Positions 24,673 through 34,541 are shown, numbered from the stretch's first letter. The stretch: 64,000 nucleotides of DNA from Arthrobacter cupressi (GCF_900099975.1 NZ_FNEI01000008.1:1-64000), one strand, 5' to 3'. The notes: generated by a model not told the origin, from the letters alone. Program-made: numbers and translations.

Positions 24673-25683
24673 ATGCCGCTAGCTACCCGCCGCCCCTCCC
24701 TGTCCCGCGCCGCCGGCCTGCCCCTCGCCGTCGCTGCAGGCGTGTTTCTCCCGCTGCAGGGCCGGATCAACGGTGCCCTGGGCGCACAGCTTGGGGACGG
24801 GATCGCGGCTGCCGTCGTGAGCTTCACCACGGGACTCATCGTCATCGCCGCCGTCGGGCTCGTCCTGCCGAAAGGCCGGACCGCCCTTCGGCAGGTCATT
24901 CCGGCACTGCGGGAGCGCCGCTTCCCCCGCCTCTATGCCTTGGCCGGGGTCATCGGCGCGCTGTTCGTCATCGCGCAGGTCTTCACGGTGGGCGTGCTCG
25001 GGGTGGCGCTCTTCACGGTGGCCGTGGTGACCGGACAGACCGTCAGCGGCCTGATGGTTGACCGCATGGGGATTGCCCCGGGCGGGAAGCGGTCCGTCAC
25101 CGCCATGCGCGTCCTGGGCAGCGTGCTCACGGTCGCTGCGGTGGCGTGGGCAGTGTCGCCGCGCTTTTCGGCCTCGAGCGAGCCCGCCGCGCTCCTGGTG
25201 CCCGTGCTGCTGCCGGTGCTGGCCGGTTTGCTGATGAGCTTCCAGCAGGCCATGAACGGGACCGCCACGGTGCAATACGGCAGCCCCGTGGCGGCCACGT
25301 TCGTGAACTTCGCGGCCGGTGCCGTGGCCCTGTGGGTCCTGTTGCTGCTCAAACTGGCGATCGCCGGTCCCGGCCACGCGCTGCCAGGCGAATGGTGGTA
25401 CTACCTCGGTGGGCCGATGGGCTGTGTGTTCATCGGCCTCGCGGCGCTGCTGGTGCGCAGCCTCGGGGTGCTGATGACCGGACTCGGGATGATCGCAGGG
25501 CAGTTGCTCGGCTCCCTGGCGCTCGACGTCGTCCTGCCCGCCCCAGGCGCTGTGGTCGCCTTGCCCACGGTGCTGGGAACCCTGCTGACCCTCGGGGCGA
25601 TCATCCTCGCCACGCTGCCCTGGCCCAAGGGCGCCCTGGCGGGCGCCGGCCAGGGACGCCGGACCGTGTCCAAAGGCCGGTAG
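24673..25683 (+). CDS. DMT-family transporter, tandem YdcZ (DUF606) repeats
   Basis: About ten hydrophobic helices in 336 residues. The pattern LPLAVAAGVFLPLQGRINGALGAQLGDG is typical of the YdcZ half-transporter, and the second half restarts near LLPVLAGLLMSFQQAMNGTATVQYGSP, so this is a fused duplicate of the usual 150-residue unit. The substrate is unknown. ATG at 24673 has AGGGTGG 5-6 bases upstream; GTG at 24664 is possible. Confidence 0.8.
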   Translation: MPLATRRPSLSRAAGLPLAVAAGVFLPLQGRINGALGAQLGDGIAAAVVSFTTGLIVIAAVGLVLPKGRTALRQVIPALRERRFPRLYALAGVIGALFVIAQVFTVGVLGVALFTVAVVTGQTVSGLMVDRMGIAPGGKRSVTAMRVLGSVLTVAAVAWAVSPRFSASSEPAALLVPVLLPVLAGLLMSFQQAMNGTATVQYGSPVAATFVNFAAGAVALWVLLLLKLAIAGPGHALPGEWWYYLGGPMGCVFIGLAALLVRSLGVLMTGLGMIAGQLLGSLALDVVLPAPGAVVALPTVLGTLLTLGAIILATLPWPKGALAGAGQGRRTVSKGR

Positions 25684-25787
25684 GCTAGGACAGGCAGCAT
25701 TCCTGCCCAGCTTTCCCTTCGCCCAGCCTCACCGCTGCGCACCCGCGCGGACCGCACCCAGCGGCCCTGTAGATCATTGGAGTACCC

Positions 25788-27173
25788 ATGGCAGCAAAAT
25801 CCGTCCTCGACCAGATCATTTCCCTCGCCAAGCGGCGCGGGTTCGTGTTCCAGGCCGGTGAGATCTACGGCGGTTCGCGCTCGGCCTGGGACTATGGTCC
25901 CCTCGGTGCGGAGCTGAAGGAAAACATCAAGCGCCAGTGGTGGCAGTCCATGGTCCGCGGCCGCGAGGACGTGGTGGGCCTGGACTCCTCCGTGATCCTG
26001 CCCCGCCAGGTCTGGGAAGCATCCGGTCACGTGGAGGTGTTCTCCGACCCGCTCGTCGAATGCCTTTCCTGCCACAAGCGCTACCGCGCCGACCACCTCG
26101 AGGAAGAGTACGAAGAAAAGAAGGGCCGTCCCGCCGAAAACGGCCTGGCCGACATCGCCTGCGCCAACTGCGGCACCCGCGGCCAGTGGACCGAGCCGCA
26201 GGAATTCTCCGGCCTGCTCAAGACCTTCCTTGGCCCCGTCGCCAGCGAAGAAGGCCTGCACTACCTGCGCCCGGAAACCGCGCAGGGCATCTTTGTGAAC
26301 TTCAGCAACGTGCTCACCACCTCCCGGAAGAAGCCGCCGTTCGGCATCGGCCAGATCGGCAAGTCCTTCCGCAACGAAATCACTCCGGGCAACTTCATCT
26401 TCCGCACCCGTGAATTCGAGCAGATGGAAATGGAGTTCTTCGTCGAGCCCGGCACCGACGAAGAGTGGTACCAGTACTGGATGAAGGAGCGCATGGCCTG
26501 GTACACGGGCCTGGGCATCAGGGAAGAAAACCTGCGCTTCTTCGAGCACCCGCAGGAGAAGCTCAGCCACTACTCCAAGGGCACCACGGACATCGAATAC
26601 CGCTTCGGTTTCCAGGGCTCCGAATGGGGCGAGCTCGAAGGCATCGCCAACCGCACCGACTTCGACCTCTCCACGCACTCCAAGGCGTCCGGCCAGGACC
26701 TGAGCTACTTCAACCAGGCCACCAACGAGCGCTACACCCCGTACGTGATCGAGCCCGCGGCCGGCCTGACCCGCTCCTTCATGGCGTTCCTGATTGACGC
26801 CTATACCGAGGACGAGGCCCCCAACGCCAAGGGCGGCGTGGACGTGCGCACCGTGCTCAAGCTCGACCCGCGCCTGGCTCCCGTGAAGGCCGCGGTGCTC
26901 CCGCTGAGCCGCAACGAGGACCTCTCGCCGAAGGCCAAGGAACTGGGCACCCAGCTGCGCAAGAACTGGAACATCGACTTCGACGACGCCGGCGCCATCG
27001 GCCGCCGCTACCGCCGCCAGGACGAGATCGGTACCCCGTTCTGCATCACCGTGGACTTCGACACCCTCGACGACCAGGCCGTCACCATCCGCGAACGCGA
27101 CACCATGAGCCAGGAACGCGTCTCCCTGGACAAGGTGGAAGGCTACCTGGCCGCGCGCCTGATCGGCGCCTGA
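25788..27173 (+). CDS. glyS: Glycyl-tRNA synthetase
   Basis: Charges tRNA-Gly with glycine. The 461-residue protein is the homodimeric class II type: [19 protein letters not shown] and [11 protein letters not shown] at the start, a zinc-type Cys pair (CLSCHKRY and later CANCGTRG), motif 2 near [22 protein letters not shown], and motif 3 in [12 protein letters not shown]. The C-terminal anticodon-binding domain begins at [12 protein letters not shown] at 25788. The GNAT gene follows after 2 bases. Confidence 0.97.
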   Translation: MAAKSVLDQIISLAKRRGFVFQAGEIYGGSRSAWDYGPLGAELKENIKRQWWQSMVRGREDVVGLDSSVILPRQVWEASGHVEVFSDPLVECLSCHKRYRADHLEEEYEEKKGRPAENGLADIACANCGTRGQWTEPQEFSGLLKTFLGPVASEEGLHYLRPETAQGIFVNFSNVLTTSRKKPPFGIGQIGKSFRNEITPGNFIFRTREFEQMEMEFFVEPGTDEEWYQYWMKERMAWYTGLGIREENLRFFEHPQEKLSHYSKGTTDIEYRFGFQGSEWGELEGIANRTDFDLSTHSKASGQDLSYFNQATNERYTPYVIEPAAGLTRSFMAFLIDAYTEDEAPNAKGGVDVRTVLKLDPRLAPVKAAVLPLSRNEDLSPKAKELGTQLRKNWNIDFDDAGAIGRRYRRQDEIGTPFCITVDFDTLDDQAVTIRERDTMSQERVSLDKVEGYLAARLIGA

Positions 27174-27175
27174 GC

Positions 27176-28138
27176 ATGGCGGTCGAATACCGGGAATGGC
27201 GCGAGGGCGATGACCTGGCGCTGCTTGAAATCTGGGGCGGGCCCGAAACCCTCCCGGCCCAACAGTTCCGTGCTGCCCTGGCGCCGTCCGGCAACGCGCC
27301 CTGGCGCCGCTGCATCGTGGCCGAAGATGTTGTGGACGGCGTCGCCATCCCGGTGGCGGCCGGCGTCGTCCATGAGGCCTCCCTGCACCCGGAGCGGCTG
27401 TGGGCCTACATCGAGGTCGCCAAAGACCACCGCCGCAACGGCATCGGCGCCACATTGCTGACCATGCTGCGCCGCGAAGCCGAGCTGGCGCCGTCGGGGG
27501 TTTCCCGGCTGCGCAGCAAGGTGGAGCCCGGCACCGCCGGTGCCGCGTTCGCGGAGTGGGCCGGGCTCACCACGATCCAGCGTTCGCAGCTGGTGGTGGT
27601 GGACCCCGGGGCCCTGAAGCTTCCCGTGTTCGGCGACGGCTCGGAAGAGGCCGCCTCCGAGCAGGTCGAGGACCTTGCCACGGGCTCGGTGGAACTGAGC
27701 GACGTCGTCGGCCGCTACTACACGGCTGTGCACCACTGGGACAGCCCCGGCGAGCTGGGGATTCCCACGGTGCAGCGGATGTTCCTTGACGACCTCAGCG
27801 GCGCCCACGGGGCCGTGGTGCTCCGGGCGCCGAAGGCCAGCGCCTTCGGCGCCGGTGTGCCCGCCAGCCGCAAGGGCAGGATCCGGGCCTTCGCGGTCAG
27901 TTACGCCGCGGGCAATCCCGATGATCCTTCGGAGGTTTTCCTCGGCCACGAACCCGCGCTGGACGCCGCCGAGGCTGCGGCCGCGGCGGGGGAGCTGCTG
28001 GCCCTGATTGCCTACCAGCACCCCGTGCTGCTCGAGGTGGACGACTCCATGACGGCCCTGCGGACCGTCCTGGACCCGCTGCTGGAGCAGGGCACCGCGC
28101 ACGCCAGGGGAGCGGACACGTTGGTCGTCAGCGACTGA
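27176..28138 (+). CDS. GNAT-family N-acetyltransferase
   Basis: A 320-residue protein with an N-terminal GNAT domain: the acetyl-CoA loop is VAKDHRRNGIGATLL (RxxGxG/A type). The second half (after residue about 170) resembles a degenerate GNAT half, as in mycothiol-synthase-like tandem proteins, but lacks a clear acetyl-CoA loop. Acceptor unknown. It starts 2 bases after glyS, so it is translationally coupled. Confidence 0.7.
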   Translation: MAVEYREWREGDDLALLEIWGGPETLPAQQFRAALAPSGNAPWRRCIVAEDVVDGVAIPVAAGVVHEASLHPERLWAYIEVAKDHRRNGIGATLLTMLRREAELAPSGVSRLRSKVEPGTAGAAFAEWAGLTTIQRSQLVVVDPGALKLPVFGDGSEEAASEQVEDLATGSVELSDVVGRYYTAVHHWDSPGELGIPTVQRMFLDDLSGAHGAVVLRAPKASAFGAGVPASRKGRIRAFAVSYAAGNPDDPSEVFLGHEPALDAAEAAAAAGELLALIAYQHPVLLEVDDSMTALRTVLDPLLEQGTAHARGADTLVVSD

Positions 28139-28154
28139 CTTTTCAGTAGCAGTA

Positions 28155-28220
28155 CCCAACTGACTGGCAGTAGAGGCCGTTTTGAGCCCTCAAAAGGACC
28201 ACAAGTGCCAGTCAGTTGGG
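28155..28220. repeat. 66-bp inverted-repeat element
   Basis: Perfect 15-base arms (28155-28169 and 28206-28220) flank an inner TTTTGAG/CTCAAAA pair, so the whole element can fold on itself. It occupies the gap between the GNAT gene and the YibE/F gene, immediately before the latter's start. Like the repeat at 10923-10983 it contains the core GTCAGTT, which may mark one family. Confidence 0.75.
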
Positions 28221-28246
28221 CCGAAACGATGGGGAATCGAACAACA

Positions 28247-29743
28247 ATGGGCCACGGACATTCGCACGGAGCCGCAGGCGACGCCGAACCGAGCTCCGAC
28301 GCCCTCGCGGCGCGGAAACGGGCCAACTGGCTGCTGGCAGCAGTCCTGGTGCCGCTAGGCGTGCTCACCATCGTGGCCATGCTGCTGCTGTGGCCATCGG
28401 GCAGCAAGGAGGGCCTCACCCTCGCCAGCCCGTACCAGGCGGCTCCCGGAGTCACGTTCGACACCGGCCGGATCCAATCCGTCCTCCAGGAAAGCTGCAG
28501 CCAGGCCAGCACCGGGGCCGAGATTCCGCAGCCCGGCCAGGGCGGGCAGCAGGGTTCGCAGTGCACCTTCGCCATGACCCAGCCCGACGCCGGCGGCAGC
28601 CCCGTCAAGGTGGTCATCAACCCGGACGTCGCCAAGAGCCACGGCGTGAAGGCCGGCGACGAGATCCGGTACCTCAACCTGTCCCGGGTGCAGGCCGCCG
28701 GGACCGGGTCACCCGCCTACGTTTTCGTGGACTTCGTCCGGACCCTGCCGATCGCGCTGCTGGCCGTGTTGTACGCGGTGGTGGTGATCGCCGTCGCGCG
28801 CTGGCGGGGCTTCCGCGCCCTGCTCGGCCTGGTGGGCGCCTACGCCGTGCTGGTCAGCTTCATGCTGCCCGGCCTGGTGGACGGCAAGCCGCCGCTGCTC
28901 GTGGCGCTGGTGGGCTCCACCGCCATCATGATCGGCGTGCTGTACTTCGCCCACGGCTTCTCCGCCCGGACCTCCACGGCACTCCTGGGCACGATCTTTG
29001 GCCTCGGCATCACGGCGCTGCTCGCTGCCTGGGCCACGAGCGCCGCGAACCTGGCCGGCGTGGGCGACCACGACGCCGCCACGCTGGTCAACATGTCCGA
29101 CCGGATCTCGATCTCCGGCATCATCCTGTGCGGGCTCATCATCTCCGGCCTTGGCGTGCTCAACGACGTCACCATCACCCAGTCCTCCGCGGTGTGGGAA
29201 CTCTACGAACTGGCCCCGGACACCACTGCCCGCAAGCTCTTCAGCTCCGCCATGCGGATCGGGCGCGACCACATCGCGTCCACTGTGTACACCATCGCCT
29301 TCGCCTACGCCGGTGCCGCGTTGCCGATCCTCATCATCGTGATGCTCTACGACCGGCCGCTGCTGGACACCCTCACCAGCGCTGAACTGTCCGAGGAAGT
29401 TGTGCGCACCTTGGTCGGATCGATCGGCCTGGTGCTGGCGATTCCGGTCACCACGCTGATCGCGGTGCTGGTGGTCAAGGCGACCGGTCCGCGCGGCGCC
29501 GCCGCCCTGCAGGGTGCCGGAACCGCCTCCGGCACGGAAACTGAAAACGCCGACGCCGGCAGGTTCCGCGAGCTGGAAAACACCCCGGTGACGGCGGAGG
29601 ACTATGCCTCGTTGGACACCGGGGAGCTGGCCGCCGTCGTCGAAACCCGCCGCGCCCGCCGCGAGGCCGAACGCCGACGGGAAGCGGAGCAGCGTGCCGC
29701 CGGGCTGCGCAGGCAGGGAGGCAAAGGGGCCGGGCAGCCCTGA
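28247..29743 (+). CDS. YibE/F-family membrane protein
   Basis: About 498 residues with one N-terminal membrane helix, an extracytoplasmic region (about residues 50-150) and seven or so further helices (RTLPIALLAVLYAVVVIAVARWRG onward), matching the YibE/F family. MLPGLVDGKPPLL and GVLNDVTITQSSAVWEL are conserved family segments. The function is unproven, with links to transport in firmicutes. The N-terminus MGHGHSHG could bind metal. The C-terminal tail is charged and Arg-rich. ATG at 28247 is preferred; ATG at 28229 is possible, and anything earlier lies inside the inverted repeat. Confidence 0.8.
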   Translation: MGHGHSHGAAGDAEPSSDALAARKRANWLLAAVLVPLGVLTIVAMLLLWPSGSKEGLTLASPYQAAPGVTFDTGRIQSVLQESCSQASTGAEIPQPGQGGQQGSQCTFAMTQPDAGGSPVKVVINPDVAKSHGVKAGDEIRYLNLSRVQAAGTGSPAYVFVDFVRTLPIALLAVLYAVVVIAVARWRGFRALLGLVGAYAVLVSFMLPGLVDGKPPLLVALVGSTAIMIGVLYFAHGFSARTSTALLGTIFGLGITALLAAWATSAANLAGVGDHDAATLVNMSDRISISGIILCGLIISGLGVLNDVTITQSSAVWELYELAPDTTARKLFSSAMRIGRDHIASTVYTIAFAYAGAALPILIIVMLYDRPLLDTLTSAELSEEVVRTLVGSIGLVLAIPVTTLIAVLVVKATGPRGAAALQGAGTASGTETENADAGRFRELENTPVTAEDYASLDTGELAAVVETRRARREAERRREAEQRAAGLRRQGGKGAGQP

Positions 29744-29770
29744 TTTGCCCGGCTTTGACACAATGGAGGG

Positions 29771-30952
29771 GTGACTTTTGTAGCAACCCCTCCTTCGCCG
29801 AAGCTTGAGCTGCCGCCCCTGCAGCTGGGCAACATCACCGTGGACACCCCCGTGATCCTGGCCCCCATGGCCGGTATCACCAATTCCGCGTTCCGCCGGC
29901 TGTGCCGGGAATACGGCGGCGGGCTCTACGTGGCGGAGATGGTCACCTCCCGCGCCCTCGTTGAGCGGACCCCGGAATCGCTGCGCATCATTTCGCATGA
30001 CGACGACGAAAAGGTCCGCTCCGTGCAGCTTTACGGCGTGGACCCCGGCACGGTCGGGGCCGCCGTGCGCATGCTGGTCGAGGAAGACCGGGCGGACCAC
30101 ATCGACCTGAACTTCGGCTGCCCGGTCCCGAAGGTTACCCGCCGCGGCGGCGGCTCCGCCCTGCCCTGGAAGATCGACCTCTTCACGGCGATCGTGCAGA
30201 CCGCCGTGCGGGAGGCCTCCAAGGGGGACATCCCGCTGACCATCAAGATGCGCAAGGGCATCGACGAGGACCACCTGACGTACCTCGACGCCGGCCGGAT
30301 CGCCCGCGATTCCGGTGTTGCCGCCGTCGCGCTGCATGGCCGAACCGCCTCTCAGTTCTACTCCGGCCAGGCCGACTGGTCCTCGATCGCCCGGCTGCGC
30401 GAAGCCCTGCCGGACATCCCCGTGCTGGGCAACGGCGACATCTGGTCCGCCGAGGACGCCGTCCGCATGGTCCGGGAAACCGGCGTCGACGGCGTGGTGG
30501 TGGGCCGCGGCTGCCAGGGCCGGCCGTGGCTGTTCGGCGACCTGCAGGCGGCCTTCGACGGCAGCGAGGAGCGCCACCGCCCCGGGCTGCGCCAGGTGGC
30601 CGAGGGCGTCTACCGGCACGCCGAGCTGATGGTCGAGACCTTCGGCGGGGACGAATACAAGGCCCTTCGCGAAATCCGCAAGCACATGGCCTGGTACTTC
30701 AAGGGCTACGTGGTGGGCGGGGAACTGCGCGCCAAGCTTGCCACCGTGCCCACCCTGGAAGTGCTGCGCGGCCTGCTGGACGAACTGGACCTGGAGCTGC
30801 CCTACCCGGGCGTGGACTCCGAAGGACCCCGCGGCCGGGCGGGTTCGCCCAAGAAGCCGGCCCTGCCCAAGGACTGGCTGCTCAGCCGCGCCCTGAACGA
30901 AGAACAGAGCCGCGACATCGCCGCGGCGGAACTGGACGTGTCCGGCGGCTAA
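29771..30952 (+). CDS. dusB: tRNA-dihydrouridine synthase
   Basis: An FMN enzyme that reduces uridine to dihydrouridine in the tRNA D-loop. The 393-residue protein has VILAPMAGITNSAFRRLC, catalytic-Cys loop LNFGCPVPKV, the FMN phosphate region with IKMRKG, LHGRTASQFYSG and GNGDIWS, then VVVGRGCQGRPWLF. The C-terminal helical tRNA-binding domain has KHMAWYFKGY. GTG at 29771 follows GGAGGG closely. The dgt gene follows 41 bases later. Confidence 0.93.
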   Translation: MTFVATPPSPKLELPPLQLGNITVDTPVILAPMAGITNSAFRRLCREYGGGLYVAEMVTSRALVERTPESLRIISHDDDEKVRSVQLYGVDPGTVGAAVRMLVEEDRADHIDLNFGCPVPKVTRRGGGSALPWKIDLFTAIVQTAVREASKGDIPLTIKMRKGIDEDHLTYLDAGRIARDSGVAAVALHGRTASQFYSGQADWSSIARLREALPDIPVLGNGDIWSAEDAVRMVRETGVDGVVVGRGCQGRPWLFGDLQAAFDGSEERHRPGLRQVAEGVYRHAELMVETFGGDEYKALREIRKHMAWYFKGYVVGGELRAKLATVPTLEVLRGLLDELDLELPYPGVDSEGPRGRAGSPKKPALPKDWLLSRALNEEQSRDIAAAELDVSGG

Positions 30953-30993
30953 AGCGTCATCCGCCCAAGCCACGGCATGCAAGACTAGGCCAC

Positions 30994-32304
30994 ATGGGAA
31001 CCGAAGCATTGTCCGCCACCAGCCGGAGCGACTCCGTTCCGGTCATTCCGGGCTACAGCGAGGCCGATTCCGCCCGTTGGGTCCAGGAACCCAGGAAGAG
31101 CAACTACCGTTCGGACTTCGAGCGGGACCGTGCCCGGGTGCTGCATTCCTCGGCGCTGCGCCGGCTCGGGGCCAAGACCCAGGTGGTGGCCCCGGACACC
31201 GATGACTTCGTGCGCACCCGGCTGACCCACAGCCTCGAGGTCGCCCAGGTGGGACGCGAGCTCGGCCGGGCCCTGGGCTGCGACCCGGACGTCGTGGACA
31301 CCGCCTGCCTCAGCCATGACCTCGGCCACCCGCCGTTCGGGCACAACGGCGAGTCCGCCCTGAACGAGCTCGCCCACGCCATCGGCGGCTTCGAGGGCAA
31401 CGCCCAGACCCTGCGCCTGCTGACCCGGCTGGAACCCAAGGTCCTGACGCCGGGCGGCGAACCCGCGGGCCTGAACCTCACGCGCGCCAGCCTGGACGCG
31501 GCGTCCAAATACCCTTGGTCCGCCGCCGAAGCGCCGGTGATCCACGGGCACCGCACCAGCAAGTTCGGCGCCTACGAGGACGACCTGCCCATCTTCGCCT
31601 GGCTGCGCGAGGGCGCCCCGGGCAACCGCTCCTGCATCGAAGCGCAGGTCATGGACCTGGCCGATGACATCTCCTACTCGGTGCACGACGTCGAGGATGC
31701 GATCGTCGCCGGCCACTTCCAGCTGAAATGGCTGGACAACCCGGATCACCGTGCCCGCGTGGTGGGCTACACCCGCCAGTGGTACCTGCCGCACAACGAC
31801 CCCGCGGAGATCGACGCCGCCCTGGCCCGCCTCGAAGCCACCAGCGTCTGGGTCCGGGAAGCGGACGGCAGCCGCAAGGCCATGGCCGCGCTGAAGAACA
31901 TGACCAGCCAGCTGATCGGACGTTTCTGCCAGAGCGCGCTGGAAACCACGCGGCTGCACTTCGGCCCGGACCGGCTCACCCGCTTCGGCGCCGAACTCAT
32001 GGTGCCCGCGGAGACCGTCACCGAGATCGCCGTGATGAAGGGCCTGGCCACCACCTTTGTGATCTCCACGGACCACCGCCAGCCGGTCTACGAACGGCAG
32101 CGCGAGGTCCTGCACGCCTTGGTCGGGGTGCTAAACGCCAGCGGCGACCGGCACCTGGAACCGATGTTCGCCGCGGACTGGCGTGCCGCCGTCGACGACG
32201 CCGCCCGGCTGCGGGTGGTCATCGACCAGGTGGCGTCCCTCACGGACGCCTCCGCGCTGGCGGTGTACGAGCGCCTGGTGGGCAGCCTGCCGTCCCTGTG
32301 GTGA
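30994..32304 (+). CDS. dgt: Deoxyguanosinetriphosphate triphosphohydrolase-like protein
   Basis: An HD-domain dNTPase that removes triphosphate from dNTPs. The 436-residue protein has RRLGAKTQV, the HD-metal ligands in RLTHSLEVAQ, CLSHDLGHPPFGHNGE, and a later Asp in VMDLADDISYSVHDVED. This matches the bacterial dGTPase type 2 group found beside dnaG in actinobacteria. ATG at 30994. It is followed after 32 bases by dnaG, so nucleotide quality control and replication priming are likely co-expressed. Confidence 0.92.
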   Translation: MGTEALSATSRSDSVPVIPGYSEADSARWVQEPRKSNYRSDFERDRARVLHSSALRRLGAKTQVVAPDTDDFVRTRLTHSLEVAQVGRELGRALGCDPDVVDTACLSHDLGHPPFGHNGESALNELAHAIGGFEGNAQTLRLLTRLEPKVLTPGGEPAGLNLTRASLDAASKYPWSAAEAPVIHGHRTSKFGAYEDDLPIFAWLREGAPGNRSCIEAQVMDLADDISYSVHDVEDAIVAGHFQLKWLDNPDHRARVVGYTRQWYLPHNDPAEIDAALARLEATSVWVREADGSRKAMAALKNMTSQLIGRFCQSALETTRLHFGPDRLTRFGAELMVPAETVTEIAVMKGLATTFVISTDHRQPVYERQREVLHALVGVLNASGDRHLEPMFAADWRAAVDDAARLRVVIDQVASLTDASALAVYERLVGSLPSLW

Positions 32305-32336
32305 GCCGGGCCCGGAGAGTTGCATAGACTTATCCG

Positions 32337-34283
32337 GTGGCTGGCCTGATCAAACGTGATGATATCGACGAGGTACGCCAGCGCACGGACATCAAGGAAG
32401 TCGTGGACGGCTACGTCACCCTCAAGGGCGCCGGCCTGGGCACCTACAAAGGCCTCTGCCCCTTCCACGACGAACGTTCCCCCTCCTTCACCGTCCGCCC
32501 CCAAGTGGGCCGCTACCACTGCTTCGGCTGCGGCGAGGACGGGGACGTCATCGCCTTCGTCCAGAAGATGGACCACAGCTCCTTCCATGAGGCTGTGGAG
32601 AAGCTTGCCGCCCGCATCGGCTACGAACTGCGCTACGAGGACGGCGGCTCCGGGCCCAGCCGCGAGGAAGTCGGCAAGCGGCAGCGGTTGCTGGACGCCC
32701 ATAAGATCGCGGACGAATTCTTCCGTTCCCAACTGCTGACCCCCGGGGCTGCGGAGGGCCGGAACTTCCTGCACGGCCGCGGCTTCGACCGCGGCGCCGC
32801 CGAACAGTTCGGCGTCGGCTACGCCCCGCAGGGCTGGGATTCGCTCCTCAAGCACCTCCGCGGCCGCGGTTTCACCGACGCCGAACTCAAGCTCACCGGC
32901 ATGTTCTCCGAAGGCAACCGCGGCATCTACGACCGCTTCCGGGGCCGGCTCATCTGGCCCATCCGGGACATCGCGGGGGACACCATCGGCTTCGGCGCGC
33001 GCAAGCTCTACGAGGACGACCAGGGGCCCAAGTACCTGAACACCCCGGAGACCACGCTCTACCGGAAATCCCAGGTGCTCTACGGCATCGACCTCGCCAA
33101 ACGGAACATCGCCAAGGACCGCCAGCTGGTGGTCGTCGAGGGCTACACGGACGTGATGGCCTGCCACCTTTCCGGCGTGGGAACCGCGGTGGCCACCTGC
33201 GGCACCGCCTTCGGCGCCGACCACATCAAGATCGCCCGGCGGCTGCTCTCGGATGACGGCAGCGGGGGAGAGGTCATCTTTACCTTCGACGGCGACGCCG
33301 CGGGCCAGAAGGCGGCATTGCGCGCCTTTGAGGAGGACCAGCGCTTCGTCGCCCAGACGTATGTGGCCGTGGAGCCTACCGGCGCGGACCCCTGCGACCT
33401 GCGGCAGCTGCGGGGCGACGCCGCGGTACGCGAGCTCATCGGCAGCCGGCGGCCATTGTTCGAGTTCGCCATCCGGGCATCCCTGAAGCGGCACGACCTG
33501 GACACGGTGGAGGGCAGGGTCGCCGCCCTGCGCGAGGCCGCGCCCGTCGTGGCGCAGATCCGTGATTCCGGCCTGCGTCCTGCGTACGTCCGCGAACTGG
33601 CCGGCTGGCTGGGCATGCCCATCGACGACGTCAGCCGGGCCGTCGGCGGCGCTCAGAAACGGGCCGCGGCGCAGGGCACCCAAGGCGGCGCCGGGAACGG
33701 CGCGGCCGGACCCGGGAGGTACGGCCAGGGAACCGGAGCCCCACAGCGGCCGGGAGCCCCCGCGGGAGGCTCCGTGCCGCCGTCGGACGCCGGTGCCGCC
33801 CCGTTCCTGCGCCCGGACCCCCGCGACCCCGTAGCGGCGATGGAACGCCAGGCGCTCGAAGTGGTGCTGCAGGACCCCTCGGTCCTGGCCGGCCCGGCCT
33901 GGGACCGTTTCGAGATGTCCCGCTTCGCCACACCCGCGTACGCCGCCGTGCACGACGCCATCCGGGCGGCCGGGCTGGCCCGTGCCACAGATCCGGTGGC
34001 CTGGGTGGAGGCCGTCCGCCAGGAGATGCCTGAGCCGCTGCGTGCCCTGGTGTCCGAGCTCGCCGTGGTGCCGCTGCCCGCCAGCACCCCCGAGGCCATG
34101 CAGCGCTACTGCCGCGACATCCTGGCCCGCCTTTTCGAGCTGCAGATCACCCGCGTCAAGGCGGACAAGATGGGCCGTTTGCAGCGCCTGGACGCCGCCG
34201 CCCACCCGGAAGAGTTCCAGCAGCTTAACCGCGAACTCATGGAGCTGGAGATGCAGCGCCGGGCGCTCCGGGCCGAGCCGTGA
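32337..34283 (+). CDS. dnaG: DNA primase
   Basis: Synthesises RNA primers at the replication fork. The 648-residue protein has the N-terminal zinc ribbon (CPFHDERSPSF then CFGCGEDGD, a CHC2 arrangement at about 41-65), the catalytic core with VVVEGYTDVMA and the TOPRIM acidic segment FTFDGDAAGQKAA, a Gly/Ala/Pro-rich linker near 440-500, and the C-terminal helicase-binding domain. GTG at 32337 is the start. No sigma factor gene follows; two tRNA-Asn genes do. Confidence 0.96.
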   Translation: MAGLIKRDDIDEVRQRTDIKEVVDGYVTLKGAGLGTYKGLCPFHDERSPSFTVRPQVGRYHCFGCGEDGDVIAFVQKMDHSSFHEAVEKLAARIGYELRYEDGGSGPSREEVGKRQRLLDAHKIADEFFRSQLLTPGAAEGRNFLHGRGFDRGAAEQFGVGYAPQGWDSLLKHLRGRGFTDAELKLTGMFSEGNRGIYDRFRGRLIWPIRDIAGDTIGFGARKLYEDDQGPKYLNTPETTLYRKSQVLYGIDLAKRNIAKDRQLVVVEGYTDVMACHLSGVGTAVATCGTAFGADHIKIARRLLSDDGSGGEVIFTFDGDAAGQKAALRAFEEDQRFVAQTYVAVEPTGADPCDLRQLRGDAAVRELIGSRRPLFEFAIRASLKRHDLDTVEGRVAALREAAPVVAQIRDSGLRPAYVRELAGWLGMPIDDVSRAVGGAQKRAAAQGTQGGAGNGAAGPGRYGQGTGAPQRPGAPAGGSVPPSDAGAAPFLRPDPRDPVAAMERQALEVVLQDPSVLAGPAWDRFEMSRFATPAYAAVHDAIRAAGLARATDPVAWVEAVRQEMPEPLRALVSELAVVPLPASTPEAMQRYCRDILARLFELQITRVKADKMGRLQRLDAAAHPEEFQQLNRELMELEMQRRALRAEP

Positions 34284-34328
34284 TGCGTTCACGCGCGGCG
34301 TCAGGGGCTCGATTTCGTTTCCCGGCGG

Positions 34329-34430
34329 GCCTTTGCTAAAGTCATAACCGCTTCATTCCTCCGTAGCTCAATTGGCAGAGCATTCGACTGTTAATCGAAG
34401 GGTTACTGGTTCAAGTCCAGTCGGAGGAGC
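34329..34430 (+). repeat. Direct repeat copy 1 (promoter region plus tRNA-Asn)
   Basis: About 100 bases, from the leader CCTTTGCTAAAGTCATAACC through the tRNA and the following GC, recur at 34542-34643 without visible change. The copies are 213 bases apart, and the terminator region between them is not repeated downstream. This points to a tandem duplication of the gene with its promoter. Confidence 0.85.
34357..34429 (+). tRNA. tRNA-Asn (GTT), copy 1
   Basis: A 73-base cloverleaf: the acceptor TCCTCCG pairs with CGGAGGA, D arm GCTC/GAGC, anticodon loop CTGTTAA with anticodon GTT, T arm with GGTTCAAGTCC, discriminator G. CCA is not encoded. An intrinsic terminator follows. Confidence 0.96.
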
Positions 34431-34437
34431 ACCTGAT

Positions 34438-34474
34438 GCCCCCGTTCCGGAATCCCCGGAACGGGGGCATTTTT
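34438..34474 (+). terminator. Intrinsic terminator after tRNA-Asn copy 1
   Basis: A perfect 13-base stem (GCCCCCGTTCCGG) with a 5-base loop, followed by ATTTTT. Confidence 0.9.
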
Positions 34475-34541
34475 CATACCCTGGGCGGGTATTTTCGCGC
34501 GGCGGGCCGTTGGCCCGGGCCCGATTTCGCGAAGTGGCCCG

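Noticed and set aside
25684..25787. T-box leader before glyS
   Set aside because: The 104-base gap has no T-box sequence, specifier loop or terminator structure.
25401..27455. 684-codon minus-strand frame opposite glyS
   Set aside because: Antisense shadow of glyS and its neighbours with no recognisable domain.
28205..28246. Upstream GTG start for the YibE/F gene
   Set aside because: This start lies inside the right arm of an inverted-repeat element and lacks a ribosome-binding site; the Met codons at 28229 or 28247 are more plausible.
28709..31009. 766-codon minus-strand frame opposite YibE/F and dusB
   Set aside because: The sense strand carries clear family motifs; the antisense frame is a codon-bias shadow.
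32088..34292. 734-codon minus-strand frame opposite dgt and dnaG
   Set aside because: It lies wholly opposite dnaG, whose zinc and TOPRIM motifs are unmistakable.
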